Assembly: GCA_964020085.1 (NCBI GenBank)
Contig: OZ026607.1
Location: 18,204,557 to 18,268,556 of the forward strand
Source: Micromussa lordhowensis
Taxonomy: Eukaryota > Cnidaria > Anthozoa > Scleractinia > Lobophylliidae
Direction: 5' to 3'
Length of the DNA stretch: 64,000 bases
The notes below the pieces were generated by a model that saw only the letters and a list, made by a program, of their open reading frames with translations, had not been told where the DNA came from and ran no database searches. Of this stretch, positions 12,301 through 21,400 are shown piece after piece (position 1 is the stretch's first letter; each line of letters begins with the position of its first letter). The translations under genes and the position numbers were made by a program.

Positions 12301-15169
12301 TTTCGGGATAACCTCTTAACTTCCTTTTCTGGAGGCCTCTTCTTTTCCCTTATTTGTTAGCTTTTAATTGTATTTATAGTTTGCTTCTGGAATAGATAAA
12401 GTATGTTATGCACAGTATGTATGTAACGTAACCATGAACCATCATTTCTCGTAATTCCTTTTGACATTGTCGCGTACGCCTTTACGCTTTTGAAGGACAA
12501 CCTTTCTTGAAACAGCTGTATCTGTTAAGCCCTGGCCAAACGGTGTCGCAAGTAGACGCAAGTTGAAAACTTGCGTCTACTTGCGATCCCGTTTGGCCAT
12601 GACTTGCGTGCACTTGCGTTGACTTGCGATGACTTGCGCTCACTTTGGTCGAGATCAAATTTGCACGCAAGTCAACGCAAGTTTTTCACCGTTTGGCCAT
12701 CCAACCCAAGTCAACGCAAAATGAGAGACGTCAATTAACCTGTTATCAGCCAATGAAATACCATCGTCTTCCTCGCATAATAAAACAAAAACCAAACAAG
12801 CAGCCGCTTTCCTTTACCTATCGACAACATCCACAATATCTGCCATTTTGTTTGCTTTAATACATGTACGTGTGGTTATTTTCGCCGCGTGGGACGGAGC
12901 CCTTATTAGCCTTGAAATGTTTTTTTTTGGGGGGCGACTTGCGCTAACTTGCGAGGAAACTTGCGAGTTCGTTTGGCCACCCAACGCAAGTCTCTACGCA
13001 AGTTCAACTTGCCGCTACTTACGACTACTTGCGACTCCGTTTGACCAGGGCTTTAGAGAGCGGTTTGTTGCACTCCTTCAAATTTACAATACTTAGAGTG
13101 AAAGCCACATCATTGTTAACTGGTTTTCATGCGGGTCCGCTATCCTGGTCGAATTGGAATTTGGAGAGATGGAGATGTTGGTTTTTGTGGAGGGAGGAAA
13201 GCCCGTCCACATTGGTAGGTGGCGAGCACTCTCACCATTGCGCCATGGACTGACATGCATAGCTTCGTTCTTCTTGACTGCGGTTCCCTTTCTAATTGGC
13301 TTCACTCTCCTCTCCACAGTACACCAAGCCACGTGACGGATCCGAGGTGCAGTTTTTACAAACCCTATGCACTGCGTGTTCAAGGTACGGCAGAAACAGT
13401 TAGAATGCAGCTGGATATGAAGTGATAAAATAACCAACGAGCGCGTTGCGCGAGTTGGTTATAATCACTTCATATCCAACAAGGGCGAATGGAAAATTGT
13501 TTTAGTAAATTCTCAAACCGGGTTTTGCCGCCGATTTTTATTTCGTCCATTATAGAGGGCTGAAGTTGAAAACTTCGTGCGGTAAATTTTTAAACTTGGC
13601 GCACTATTTTCCATATGACGTAAAACTTCGACTATTGGCTCATGGTCGGAGTTTTTTAGCCAATCAAAAAGCTAGCAATGCAATAGTCGGAGCTGAGAAT
13701 TTACTAAAAAGGGTTATACAGGTTGGGATTTCAGAATTTGGCGGCTTATTAGCGGGGTGACCGCATCAACGGGGATTTCTTACAATAAAATGTATTGGCG
13801 TTTCGCCGGGGAAAAAAAGACTGACCGTAATAACGAGGTGATCGTATTAACGAGATGGGTTCCACTGTGTGTGAATAGTTGTGAAAGTAGACATTTTATC
13901 CTTTGTTCTCACAGGTTATTCCGAGCTGGGAATTTCTGCCCGGTTTGTTTAAAAGTCTACCGTAATGACGAATCTGACCTGCCTATGGTGTGCTGTGACA
14001 TGTGCGATCGCTGGGTCCACACAGGTTTGGCCAAGTCACATTTTAAACTACACAGCTATTTTAGGCTCCATCCGCACCACGCCGGAGAAATTCGAAATCG
14101 CAGCTTTATTTCCACGGTCACGCCTACCGTCCACACTAATCCGTCACGAAAACGGAGCTTTCGAAAACGCTCTTCAAACCGGACGAACCTGAAAACGGCT
14201 TTTCGTTGTCGTGTGGACAAACGGAGCTTTTTGAAAACGATGACCTTGCGATAATCATGTGATTTCCCTGCCGGATATTTTTTTAAACACAAATCGAAAA
14301 TGACCGGTAGATGTTGCGTTTTCAAATATCTTCGTCGTAGTGTGGACGGAAAACATATGATGTGTTTTCAGGGTGAAACTAACGTTTTCAAACTCCTCTG
14401 GCGTAGTGCGGACGAAGCATTAATTGCATTGATTCGTGAAGACCTCTGTTTAACTTCATTCCGGTGTCTCGTATTAATGTACATTTAATTGCTTGTGAAC
14501 AATTGCTTTTCTTGGTATCTTCCGTCGAAATTGCACATTATATGGATAGAAGATTTACGAGTGAACAAAATAATACTGACTAAGTACAAACGCAAGCATA
14601 TCCGGACGTAAACAAGGACGTTAGCCTGCGTAACAAGCGTTCTTATACGCAGAGCTTTTTCCGCATTCTCGCTGCGCGTAAATTGTCGATGCTTCCTACG
14701 CAGGCTATAAGGACGTCTTCTGATTCTACAGCTTCATTGGGGCGGAAGGTAAAAAAACGATGTATTTATGTATTGCATCGCTTTTCTCCTTTACTTTGTG
14801 TCAACCCCCGCTAACCCCAGCATGAAGGGTCTGGCTGCGGCTGGAAATGCTAAGAAGTAACTGGGTGAGAGTAGAGTGGCCGAGGAGAGAATGGGTTGGA
14901 GAGTGGGGAGCCTGTTCACAGGCTACCACAAAATTGACGATAAATCTAAAAATCAGTCACAAGAAAGTCGCAGCTTTCTTTCCCGAAATCAGCTTACTGT
15001 CTTCACTCATGCAAACAATTTCACATTTACAGATTGTGATGGCATCGACGAGAAAGCTTATGCACAACTGGCCAGGACTAAGAGCAAGTACAGCTGCGTG
15101 CTGTGTCGCGGAGAGAAACAGGAGAGAATGGATTCATTTCACAGGAAGAACAGAAACAAGACCACCTAA
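281..15169 (+). CDS. PHF10: PHF10-like (BAF45a/SAYP) chromatin-remodelling subunit, 5'-partial, 13 visible exons
   Basis: Spliced gene. Exons: 281-348, 680-745, 1779-1907, 4663-4772, 6051-6186, 6581-6667, 8303-8411, 8841-8953, 10422-10497, 11434-11522, 13320-13384, 13915-14024, 15033-15169. All junctions are GT-AG and the phases chain without a stop, giving 430 visible residues and a TAA stop. PHF10 is a subunit of the PBAF (SWI/SNF) remodeller in the nucleus. Visible residues 1-90 match the C-terminal half of the SAY region (motifs [16 protein letters not shown] and FDMQTQ), followed by LPGQFQEYF, an acidic Ser/Glu linker (about 155-195), PHD1 (C207-C260), PHD2 (C263-C305), a Cys-rich bridge (C308-C347) and a third C4HC3 PHD finger (C357-C410). 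The N-terminal part (about 150 residues in human PHF10) lies upstream of the window. Human PHF10 ends soon after PHD2, so the extra finger is notable. Splice sites were read by eye; two donors (gtctgt after 11522, gtttgg after 14024) are weak but phase-consistent. Confidence 0.9.
680..745 (+). CDS. PHF10: PHF10 exon: SAY helix, ERQRL segment
   Basis: Acceptor TTCTTACAG, donor GTACTA; 22 whole codons. The product [20 protein letters not shown] aligns with the EYSVILQEKERQRI stretch of human PHF10. Confidence 0.85.
870..1000 (+). repeat. Penelope-like element fragment with degenerate hammerhead-like core
   Basis: In a PHF10 intron. The core at 894-921 has a CUGAUGA-like box (CCGATGA), a short stem II (GGGC-TAAC-ACTC, with one broken pair) and GAAACGTC. 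This resembles the minimal hammerhead motifs of Penelope-like retroelements. No reverse transcriptase is present. Family assignment is from memory. Confidence 0.4.
1779..1907 (+). CDS. PHF10: PHF10 exon: [14 protein letters not shown] segment
   Basis: Acceptor CATTTTAG, donor GTAAGA; 43 whole codons. The exon carries [13 protein letters not shown] and [14 protein letters not shown], counterparts of YIKKAAKKAAEFN and RMEERRAYFDLQTH in human PHF10. Confidence 0.88.
2071..4087. mobile_element. ~2.0-kb non-autonomous TTAA-flanked DNA transposon
   Basis: TTAA copies at 2071-2074 and 4084-4087 bracket inverted ends of about 110 bp. Left end: GTGCACCTAACCCCCC then a T-run and TTGCTAAGTCGAATC; right end is the reverse complement with a longer G-run at 4061-4072. 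Both arms continue to a shared GAATCCTCGATTTTCTGTGC-like stretch. No transposase frame was recognised inside. TTAA duplication suggests piggyBac-type mobilisation. Inserted in a PHF10 intron. Confidence 0.7.
4663..4772 (+). CDS. PHF10: PHF10 exon: [15 protein letters not shown] segment
   Basis: Acceptor CATTGTAG, donor GTAAAT; 110 nt ending with two bases of a Gly codon. [16 protein letters not shown] matches human YPVALIPGQFQEYYKR. Confidence 0.88.
5372..5740. mobile_element. ~360-bp TTAA-flanked MITE
   Basis: TTAA at 5372-5375 and 5737-5740 bracket inverted ends AGGGAGGGTTTCACG and AGGGAGGGTGTCATGG (reverse complement of the right end), both running on to GCATG. No coding capacity. Lies in the intron between PHF10 exons ending 4772 and starting 6051. 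Confidence 0.7.
6051..6186 (+). CDS. PHF10: PHF10 exon: [13 protein letters not shown] and acidic linker start
   Basis: Acceptor AATAATAAAG, donor GTAGGT. Completes the Gly codon and encodes [18 protein letters not shown], matching human YSPDELRYLPLNTALYEPP, then Pro-rich and acidic sequence. An alternative donor four bases downstream would break the frame with the next exon. Confidence 0.85.
6581..6667 (+). CDS. PHF10: PHF10 exon: Ser/Glu acidic linker
   Basis: Acceptor TTGGCCAG, donor GTGAGT; 29 whole codons. The product is acidic and serine-rich ([13 protein letters not shown]) followed by a Lys-rich TPGKYK, as in the low-complexity linker before the PHD fingers of PHF10. Confidence 0.8.
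7575..7772. mobile_element. ~200-bp palindromic foldback element
   Basis: Long imperfect inverted repeat. The left arm AGAAATAGAAAACATGT continues through GTGTTTCT and TTTGGGAGAACGAG and is mirrored on the right. Target duplication not resolved. Explains the overlapping open frames on both strands here. Confidence 0.55.
7967..8003. repeat. short perfect-arm hairpin
   Basis: ACTCACTGTCTACA and its reverse complement TGTAGACAGTGAGT flank a short loop. Intronic; no function assigned. Confidence 0.5.
8303..8411 (+). CDS. PHF10: PHF10 exon: first half of PHD1
   Basis: Acceptor CTCCACAG, donor GTATGT. Encodes [20 protein letters not shown] and the CSQCENSG zinc-ligand pair, very close to human PNALCGICLKGKESNKKG. 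Ends one base into a Gly codon. Confidence 0.92.
8841..8953 (+). CDS. PHF10: PHF10 exon: second half of PHD1 and start of PHD2
   Basis: Acceptor TTTGCACAG, donor GTAATT. HPTCLDM supplies the His and Cys of PHD1. [15 protein letters not shown] is near-identical to the human double-PHD junction. Confidence 0.92.
9097..9263 (-). mobile_element. tRNA-derived SINE copy 1
   Basis: Read on the - strand it has an A-box-like TAGCTCAGTTGGTAGAGC and a B-box-like GCCTCGAATCCC, then an A/T-rich junction and a tail ending near GATGATCAACC. It is a tRNA-like head with a unique body, hence a SINE, not a tRNA gene. Confidence 0.7.
9351..9487 (-). mobile_element. tRNA-derived SINE copy 2, interrupted by a MITE
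   Basis: Second copy of the same SINE with an intact B-box (GGTTCGAATC on the - strand). Its head is cut at TTAA by the foldback element at 9492-10030; the remaining head sequence CTGGGAGCTGGTCACC resumes at 10035. Confidence 0.7.
9488..10034. mobile_element. 539-bp foldback MITE with TTAA duplication, nested in SINE
   Basis: TTAA at 9488-9491 and 10031-10034. Inverted arms of roughly 240 bp start AGTGTATATGACAGATT and include matching CCGGTGGGGTACAAAACCGC and TGACGTCATTTCAGGAC blocks. No coding sequence. It split SINE copy 2, so it inserted later. Confidence 0.8.
10055..10113 (+). mobile_element. SINE tail fragment, opposite orientation
   Basis: TTTCACAACTGCTCAAGTTG through GCGATGATCAATAATGTC is the reverse complement of the body/tail of the two neighbouring SINE copies. 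Confidence 0.55.
10183..10365. mobile_element. ~180-bp palindromic MITE with TA flanks
   Basis: CACCTTATTCCAAAATGG and GGAATAAGGTG form the ends of an almost complete palindrome (arms include TAGCCCTTGTTGCCTCGTTC), flanked by TA at 10183-10184 and 10364-10365, as for Tc1/mariner-type MITEs. It lies 57 bp upstream of the PHF10 PHD2 exon. Confidence 0.65.
10422..10497 (+). CDS. PHF10: PHF10 exon: core of PHD2
   Basis: Acceptor TGATGGCAG, donor [24 protein letters not shown] carries the CDEC pair and the His/Cys pair of PHD2. Confidence 0.92.
10913..10938. repeat. C homopolymer tract
   Basis: C-run broken by single A bases within a PHF10 intron. Likely length-variable and error-prone in assembly. 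Confidence 0.8.
11434..11522 (+). CDS. PHF10: PHF10 exon: end of PHD2 and CxxC bridge
   Basis: Acceptor TTGTACCAG; donor GTCTGT is weak but keeps phase 0. GRWTCDMC closes PHD2; [12 protein letters not shown] begins a Cys-rich bridge that vertebrate PHF10 lacks beyond its short C-terminus. Confidence 0.85.
12035..12520. mobile_element. 482-bp MITE with TA flanks
   Basis: CAGCTGTTTCGACAAAG at the left and CTTTCTTGAAACAGCTG at the right form imperfect inverted ends of about 60 bp, including the shared TACGCGACAATG. TA occurs at 12035-12036 and 12519-12520. Interior is noncoding and A/T-rich. Confidence 0.6.
12525..13055. mobile_element. 523-bp element built from ACTTGCG subterminal repeats
   Basis: Inverted ends GCCCTGGCCAAACGG and its reverse complement (CCGTTTGACCAGGGC), followed inward by more than ten copies of ACTTGCG/CGCAAGT in both orientations. 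Left flank is TTAA (12525-12528), right flank TTTA (13052-13055), compatible with a TTAA duplication with one mutation. It abuts the preceding TA-flanked MITE. Confidence 0.65.
13320..13384 (+). CDS. PHF10: PHF10 exon: bridge, LQTLCTAC
   Basis: Acceptor CTCTCCACAG, donor [23 protein letters not shown] followed by a CTAC pair. Phase 2 at the 3' end is completed by the first base of the next exon. Confidence 0.8.
13412..13479. repeat. stem-loop repeat beside a PHF10 donor site
   Basis: GGATATGAAGTGAT and ATCACTTCATATCC arms flank AACCAAC and a GC-rich inner hairpin (GCGCGTTGCGCG). The arm and the following ATATCCAACAAGGGCGA recur at 16073-16130. Confidence 0.6.
13915..14024 (+). CDS. PHF10: PHF10 exon: first half of third PHD finger
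   Basis: Acceptor TTCTCACAG; donor GTTTGG is non-optimal and lies about 40 bp before a foldback element. [22 protein letters not shown] supply six of the eight zinc ligands of PHD3. Confidence 0.85.
14065..14425. mobile_element. foldback MITE with GTGTGGACG-type repeats
   Basis: TCCGCACCACGCCGGAGAAA at the left is mirrored by CTCTGGCGTAGTGCGGACGA at the right; internal GTGTGGAC and AAAACG motifs recur on both strands. It lies directly after the donor of the PHD3 exon and explains the open frame running through 14254. Confidence 0.55.
15033..15169 (+). CDS. PHF10: PHF10 terminal exon: end of third PHD finger and stop
   Basis: Acceptor CATTTACAG. The split codon restores Asp and gives HTDCDGID; YSCVLC provides the last zinc pair. 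A basic tail ([11 protein letters not shown]) ends at TAA 15167-15169. No canonical AATAAA was found close downstream. Confidence 0.87.
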
Positions 15170-16072
15170 ATTTTACATACACATCACTATTTATTACTTA
15201 TTGTATCTAACGTTCATACATTCTTATTAATATTGTTATGAATCATCTCTCGTCTCTCGCTTTGGCAAAGTTCAAAGCCTGTTACTTATGTCATGTTGGT
15301 TGGCGATCGCTGAAGCTCACTTCTGGTGAAACGCGTGCAAAAGCTTCTAAACGTGCCTCCTCTACAAACTGGGGCAAATTTCGACAACGTGCCTAAGCAC
15401 CATCGTTCAGCCAAGCTGGTGCATTCGGTTTTGAGTGATCTTGAAACTCGAAAGGCTAGAATATCCGTGAAAGAACCCTGTCCAGAATAAGAAACAACAT
15501 TTTTATCCCAATTTAGATTATACAATATTCATAATCGCAGTGTTGTGCATGTGAACTCCTATTCGGACAACTTATGTCTGTTTCTTCCAGGAATTACCAA
15601 TAACGAATAGTTCAAGAGCAAACCATTCGACTAAAGAGCGTCATTATATCATGTGTCTTTTTCTATGTCACATTCGATAAGAAAACGTTTTGCGGCTGGA
15701 TCAGCTAACCTTTTTGCGCTTTTTGCGGCGAAGTTTTCAACTTCTTTAATTTCGAAAGTGTCGTGCGGAAAAACAACAAAAAAACGGCATTTTCACATTT
15801 TTGGCTGGCTGCGTGTTTTTGCGGCCCAAGAAGTTCTTGCGTCATTTCTTGTGCGTTTATTATTTTGTTACTGTTGATGATCCTTTTCTGAGAAAAAGGA
15901 CATTTGTCACAGTCAGAAGGATCTCTTCTCGAGCAAAGAAAACAATAGAAGACCTACACTGGTTGACTCGGCACAAGAAAAGAGAGCAATTGTTCTCGTC
16001 TTGATCCGATGTGTGTCTGGTCAGAAACGCGTATATTTAAGAATTATTCCACAAGCGCGAGTTGCATAGCAC

Positions 16073-16130
16073 CGAGTTGGCTATAATCATCTCATATCCA
16101 ACAAGGGCGAGTGGAATAATTGTTTTATTA
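16073..16130. repeat. second copy of the ATATCCAACAAGGGCGA repeat
   Basis: GAGTTGGCTATAATCATCTC followed by ATATCCAACAAGGGCGAGTG and TTGTTTTATTAAA matches 13453-13510, about 2.6 kb away in the same orientation, with substitutions. Part of a dispersed repeat. Confidence 0.6.
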
Positions 16131-16239
16131 AAAACGCCCCAAACATATAGCAAACTAAACTTTAAAAAAAAAAATAAAAACGCCCCCCAAAAATCACGCG
16201 TACGCTTGCCATATTCGTAGAGCATGATAGCTAAGCCAA

Positions 16240-16274
<35 letters not shown>

Positions 16275-17088
16275 TATGGCTTATATATTGCTCCAAGGGA
16301 CGATAAAATGAGGCTCATATTACGGTCAAAATTGTTTGGCTAACTGAAATAAAGGACCTATTTTTGCGGTCTCAATTAGATGGGTGTGTTCAAACACACA
16401 GAGAGAAAGAGGGCATGTGATACACGGTTGATTCCTGTCAAAAAAATATTCTCTAACAAACTGTGACAAACTGTGGTAGTAGAGATGATTGTGGTGTTGG
16501 GGTCGGGCATTTATTAAAAAAAATTGCCAGTGTATATTAAACGCAGAGCCATTGATGGAGGGAACGCGCGATATCGAATAGCTACGGCATCTCAAAATAC
16601 GTCTAGTGACTTACCGCAGAGAAAACTTGACACAAATACCTTGACTTTACAATGTGATCTAAGTGTAAAAGTTCTTGTTTGACAATGTCGAGGCACTGGT
16701 AAGCAATCTCAATACGCATGCTCTTCAATCAGTTATTGCGCTGCTGAGCGGTTTCGAGCCCTGGCTGGGGACATGGTGTTATCAACGATTCTTGCTAAAG
16801 GCACTTTCCTCTCGCAGGGCCTCTCTCCACCCAAGTGAACAAATGGTAGCGGCGAACTTAATGCTGGGGTAACCCTGCGAAGGACTAGCTTCATATCCTG
16901 GGGGGAGTATAAATACACGTAGATATTTCATGCTACAGAAGCCGTGATAAGCTCCGGCGTGATGGGCCACCTGGCTTGTACCTCTCAGCTACTGTAGCTA
17001 AATAACAAAGTATAAAAGAAAGCATGCCAACCGGTCAGGAGAGTTTGTTTGTTGAACAGATTTTAAGTGACAAAAATCCGCGTATCCC

Positions 17089-17104
17089 TTTATTCTAATT
17101 TATT
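17089..17104 (-). terminator. candidate polyadenylation signals for - strand otx gene
   Basis: Two AATAAA hexamers on the - strand (TTTATT at 17089-17094 and 17099-17104), about 970 nt past the stop codon. They are the first canonical hexamers I found; the downstream G/U-rich element is unclear. Confidence 0.35.
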
Positions 17105-18072
17105 ACTGGTTCACTGAGTGGTCTTTTTTAATTATGTGTGGAGGAATTTCGAGAACAAGTTATCTGTGTTGAAATGAAATCATGTGCTTCGATTTATGCA
17201 AATGTACTAGCGTCTCTAACTGCATTGGAGGAAAGCCTCCATTAGCAACATTGGTGGACAAGGATGCACGTGAAAAATGAAAAAAATGTCTTATTGGACA
17301 CTTTTGAAACGAGAAGGGCTTGGAAAGGAATCAAAACTTCAAAGGTTGCGTTGCTCTCGGTGAATTGTCTATCGACCTGTGTTTTTTTTAAGATCCCAAA
17401 TAGGGCCATACTAATCTTCCCGAATTTCAGCTACGTTTGTTTCCTTGCTGTTTCATTTTCACTTTTTTGTGCGTTAGGTGTGAAAAAAATATGGCTATAA
17501 AACAGTTCATTGCTCATTGTATGACAGAGCATTTCTCAATAATTTTGAACTGAAGTTTGATCGTGTTTAGACGAAAAGACAACCTTTAGAAACGTCTTCT
17601 TATATTGAGGACAGTGTTTCCCTTCTTACTATCTAGCAACCCTTTTGTAAAATTTCTTATCGCATTCCTCCCCTCTTATTCGGCATAAAGCTTCAACCTT
17701 TGAGATGGTCTTTGGGAGATTCACAGCTCCTCCTCGTTTCATAAATGACCAATCCTGCTTTCTTTAACAATAAAACTCTGTATTAATGAACTCGTACTGG
17801 GACTGTTGGCGTTCTAATCTCACGTCTAGTGAGACAGCTGTGCGCTTTAAATCTTATTTACAATACTCCATCTTAAATTTAGCAAAAACTGCACATTTGC
17901 GAGTTTTGCCGAATCTAAACGTTCGATGTGCTCGTCTAGCGTACTCTTCGTCACGTTCGGACATGTTCGGCAATCTTCGTGAGAAACTCGGTTCTTGCTC
18001 TTCCTTCGGCGAAGACAACTCTTGTGCAGGACTTCTTAGCAAGATATATAGACGTTTGTTCCTAAACAGTCG

Positions 18073-18477
18073 TTACATATGTGCTGGGGGGTAAGCCTGC
18101 TCGCCAGGCCTGTTCATATGCATGTAAGGTGACGACATATAAGAACAGTCCGAGTTTGGTCGATAATACGGCGGTGGTGCAGGTGCAGGGGGAGGGTGTG
18201 GGGGAGGCATGAACACCGGACCGGAATTGTTTGTCAGCACGGGAGGGGTGGGGAAATTTTGACTGTGTGTCAATGGCGTCGATGCTGGGCCGTTTGGCCA
18301 CATGTTGTTCATGTTTGCACTGCAGCTTGGGAGCTGATACGGCGAAGGACTTGACTTCTTTTGCTCGATTTTTGAAGGAGGAACTGTTCCAGGCGAGGAT
18401 TTCTTCTCGAGTTTTCGTTTGTTTTCGGCGGCTTTGTCCAGTTGACGGCACTTCGCTCTTCTGTTCTTGAACCACAC
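18073..18477 (-). CDS. otx: otx (- strand) exon 3: end of homeodomain and C-terminal domain
   Basis: Acceptor CGTTTTAG at 18478-18485 (- strand). Starts [12 protein letters not shown], continues as a Lys-rich spacer, [10 protein letters not shown], and a Pro-rich tail with [11 protein letters not shown]. Stop at 18073-18075. The first codon is GTG inside the homeodomain and is not a translation start. Confidence 0.95.
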   Translation of the reverse strand: MWFKNRRAKCRQLDKAAENKRKLEKKSSPGTVPPSKIEQKKSSPSPYQLPSCSANMNNMWPNGPASTPLTHSQNFPTPPVLTNNSGPVFMPPPHPPPAPAPPPYYRPNSDCSYMSSPYMHMNRPGEQAYPPAHM

Positions 18478-21400
18478 CTAAAACGACACATATACAACGG
18501 AAGTCGTCATGTTGATTGCTAGGACAAGTTTCGAAGGATCCCGATAGAGAAGCATAAACTAATTTCTTGTAAACCACTCTTTGATTTCTTTATTGATATT
18601 ATCTTACTGCGTTTAAAGTTTGACCATTGCTGCTCACGCAAAGAAATTACATTTTTAAAATTGAACTGCACTAATGTCATTTTAGTATTCAACGGTAGAC
18701 TTAACGACATTAAAAATTCGCTTTGCTTTAGTTGTCGTTTTAACAATTTCAAGCGAAACCTCAGTTAAACAACGAATAAAACTGCCAAGAGATAGTCATC
18801 TCCACACTGCACCTGTCAACGTAACTTATCTCGCGTGAGATATTTCTTCATATCTTGATCGGATTTACTCTGGAAAATGTCTTCGTTCCTGTATGGATAA
18901 TCCTTCTAACAGCCTTCTTTGTTCAGACCGGTGATACAGGATTTATCCTACTGCTTGTATCAGTCGTCTGACCGGGATTAAAAGTTTTAAAATTGTTTTT
19001 GTCTGGGATTGAGAAGCAACGTCTTACATTACTGACGATGTATCTTTAACTGGAATTTATTCGCATTTTTTAAATCATTACAACGCTGCGAGTTTGATGT
19101 AATAAAAAAAAAAACAGAAGGAGAGAGAGAGAGAAAAAAAATCTAGCAATTTTTATCTTAATCTTCTTTACGTACAATGGCAACTTTAAAAGAAAAATGG
19201 GAAAGATAAGAGATAGCTTAATCTACTCCTGTATTGTGTAGTGACTGCCTTTGCGTGCAATACAAGTACATATAAAACTGAGGACTGGTGTCGACAACGA
19301 TTCAAACGATAAGTTCCAGTTTAATAAGCAAAGGCAAAATGGAGTCTTGTTCAACGTCTTTTCATTCGCCCACAGTCATAAGAAGTGGAACCACCTTGTA
19401 CAGCATGACAAACGGTACGACAACGGTACTGTTCACGTTACTTCATATCCTTAAATCAAAAGGCAGAGGTGCACAATAATAACCTCAAACGATTGAACAA
19501 CTTTCACTTGAATAGCAACATTTTGGACACTCCTCTACTGCTGACCCAAAATTAATCACTAACTCGCATGAAAGCACTGCTTAGTAGCCTTTGTTTGAAT
19601 GGTGGCACTTAAAATTTCATCCACAGAAGTTAAAATTTCCTTGTACAGCATAATAAACAGTACTACATGAAAGTACTGCTCAATAGCTTTCATTTGAATA
19701 GTCACACACTAGGGTTTCATCTACAGGCTTAAAGGTTAGAACCACCTTGTAGTACAGCATAATAAACAGTACCACGTGAAAGTTCTGCTCAATAGCTTTC
19801 ATTTGAATGGTCACACACTTCGGTTTCATCTACAGGCTTAAAAGTTAGAACCACCTTGTACAGCATAATAAACAGAACCACACGAAAGTACTGCTCAATA
19901 GCTTTCATTTGAATGGTCACACACTTCGGTTTCATCCACGAACTAAAAAGTTAGAACCGCATTGTGCATTATAATAAACGGTACCACATGAAAGAACTTT
20001 ATATACTGAGCTTTGCGTTCCTTTAATAGTTTTTCACACTAAGGCTTCAACCACGGACTTAAAAGACTTATAAAGTTTGAGCCCCCTCGTATATGTTCAG
20101 CATAAACAGCAGTACTACATAAAGAACTGCTCGGTGGCTTTCATTTGAATTGTCTCACTTTAGGATTTCATCTACATACTTGAATCTACATCTACAACAT
20201 AAAAAAATATAGCACTATCGAAGTACTACATGAAAGTACAGCTCGATGGCTTTTACTTGGTTCGTCACATCACCAAGCAGCTAACCTTCCGGTACACAGT
20301 AGAACGCAAAAGCTGAATTCTTGAAGAAAACGTTAAATTCATAGTGTTTTAAATGTAAAGCACAACATACAAGTTTACAAAACGAGTGAAAATATGTCTG
20401 CATGCATTTCAACTGCCAGGAAGTCCTCAGTTTTAAGAATAGCTTCCCCTTCTAGAGTACCATTGGTGATAAAAAGATACGAGGTTTGATACAAAAACAA
20501 AATACTTCTTGCTTCTCACATTCGTGCAATGGGAGAGATGCGATTATGATAATTCTGCGCATGTTTTAAGCATTAGAAATGTTTCGCAATTTTCTCTGAG
20601 AATCGAATTGCAACACAAGTTCGTGACTTTTGAATTTCCGTGACTGAGGACGCCAGACAATTTTTATCGGCACAGTCTTTTGTTGAAACTAATCCACACT
20701 AGTCGATCCTTTGATAAAGTTGTCCCTGTTTGTTTTTAAGCTCATTTAATGAGGCCTAGATCGAGTTCCATTCCTAGATGTCATGAAAATTTCCTGAAAC
20801 ATTCTCTTTGTTTGCACAGTATTTATCACTGCCAGACTTTTCGATAACCTGTAGTCAACTGTCAAATACTTTAATTTTCCGTGTTACATTTCCTAATAAT
20901 TATGTTGTCAGCGTTTTATCTGGCATTATAGGCTGACATTTCCACAAAATATCAGGGCGTTGGTTCCATTCTCACTTGAAGCACTGGACAAATTAAGATC
21001 ACAAACGACCTATTTTAGGTAAAGTAGCTAAAAATATCATTGATGAATCGTACCGCTACAATTTGACATGTTTCTGTGATGAAACTGCGAAGTTAGATAT
21101 TGCATCGCATCGCAAGGCGTCGTTCGAAGGAATCTTGTTTCTTTCAGAGGGCGTAGCAGTTAATCACGTGATGAAAGTTATCTTCAACGGTTTTCGGATG
21201 ATAAGGAAAAAGTTCAATAAAGGCGTAGATGTCACTGGCAACTGTTAAGTAAATTAAAAAAATGATCTTTTAAACCATCAGTTATCTGCATGAGCGGACA
21301 TAGCACCGCATCAACACAACCATGACTTCGTGGAGTCTGGAAAACAGCACTTGACTGTAAATATGGAGTAATACGTATCTTAAAAACATCTCTCCTCTTG

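Larger units (their letters stand above)
15170..18072. other. convergent intergenic segment / 3'UTRs
   Basis: Between the PHF10 stop and the stop of the - strand otx gene. It probably holds both 3'UTRs. A repeat of the 13412-13500 family lies at 16073-16130. No further gene or RNA recognised. Confidence 0.6.

Noticed and set aside
13757..14254. 165-codon open frame
   Set aside because: It is the PHD3 exon read through into a foldback element and upstream intron; the spliced gene model explains it.
19641..20275. CRISPR-like array
   Set aside because: Units are ~105 bp, contiguous and degenerate with no unique spacers, and the genome is eukaryotic.
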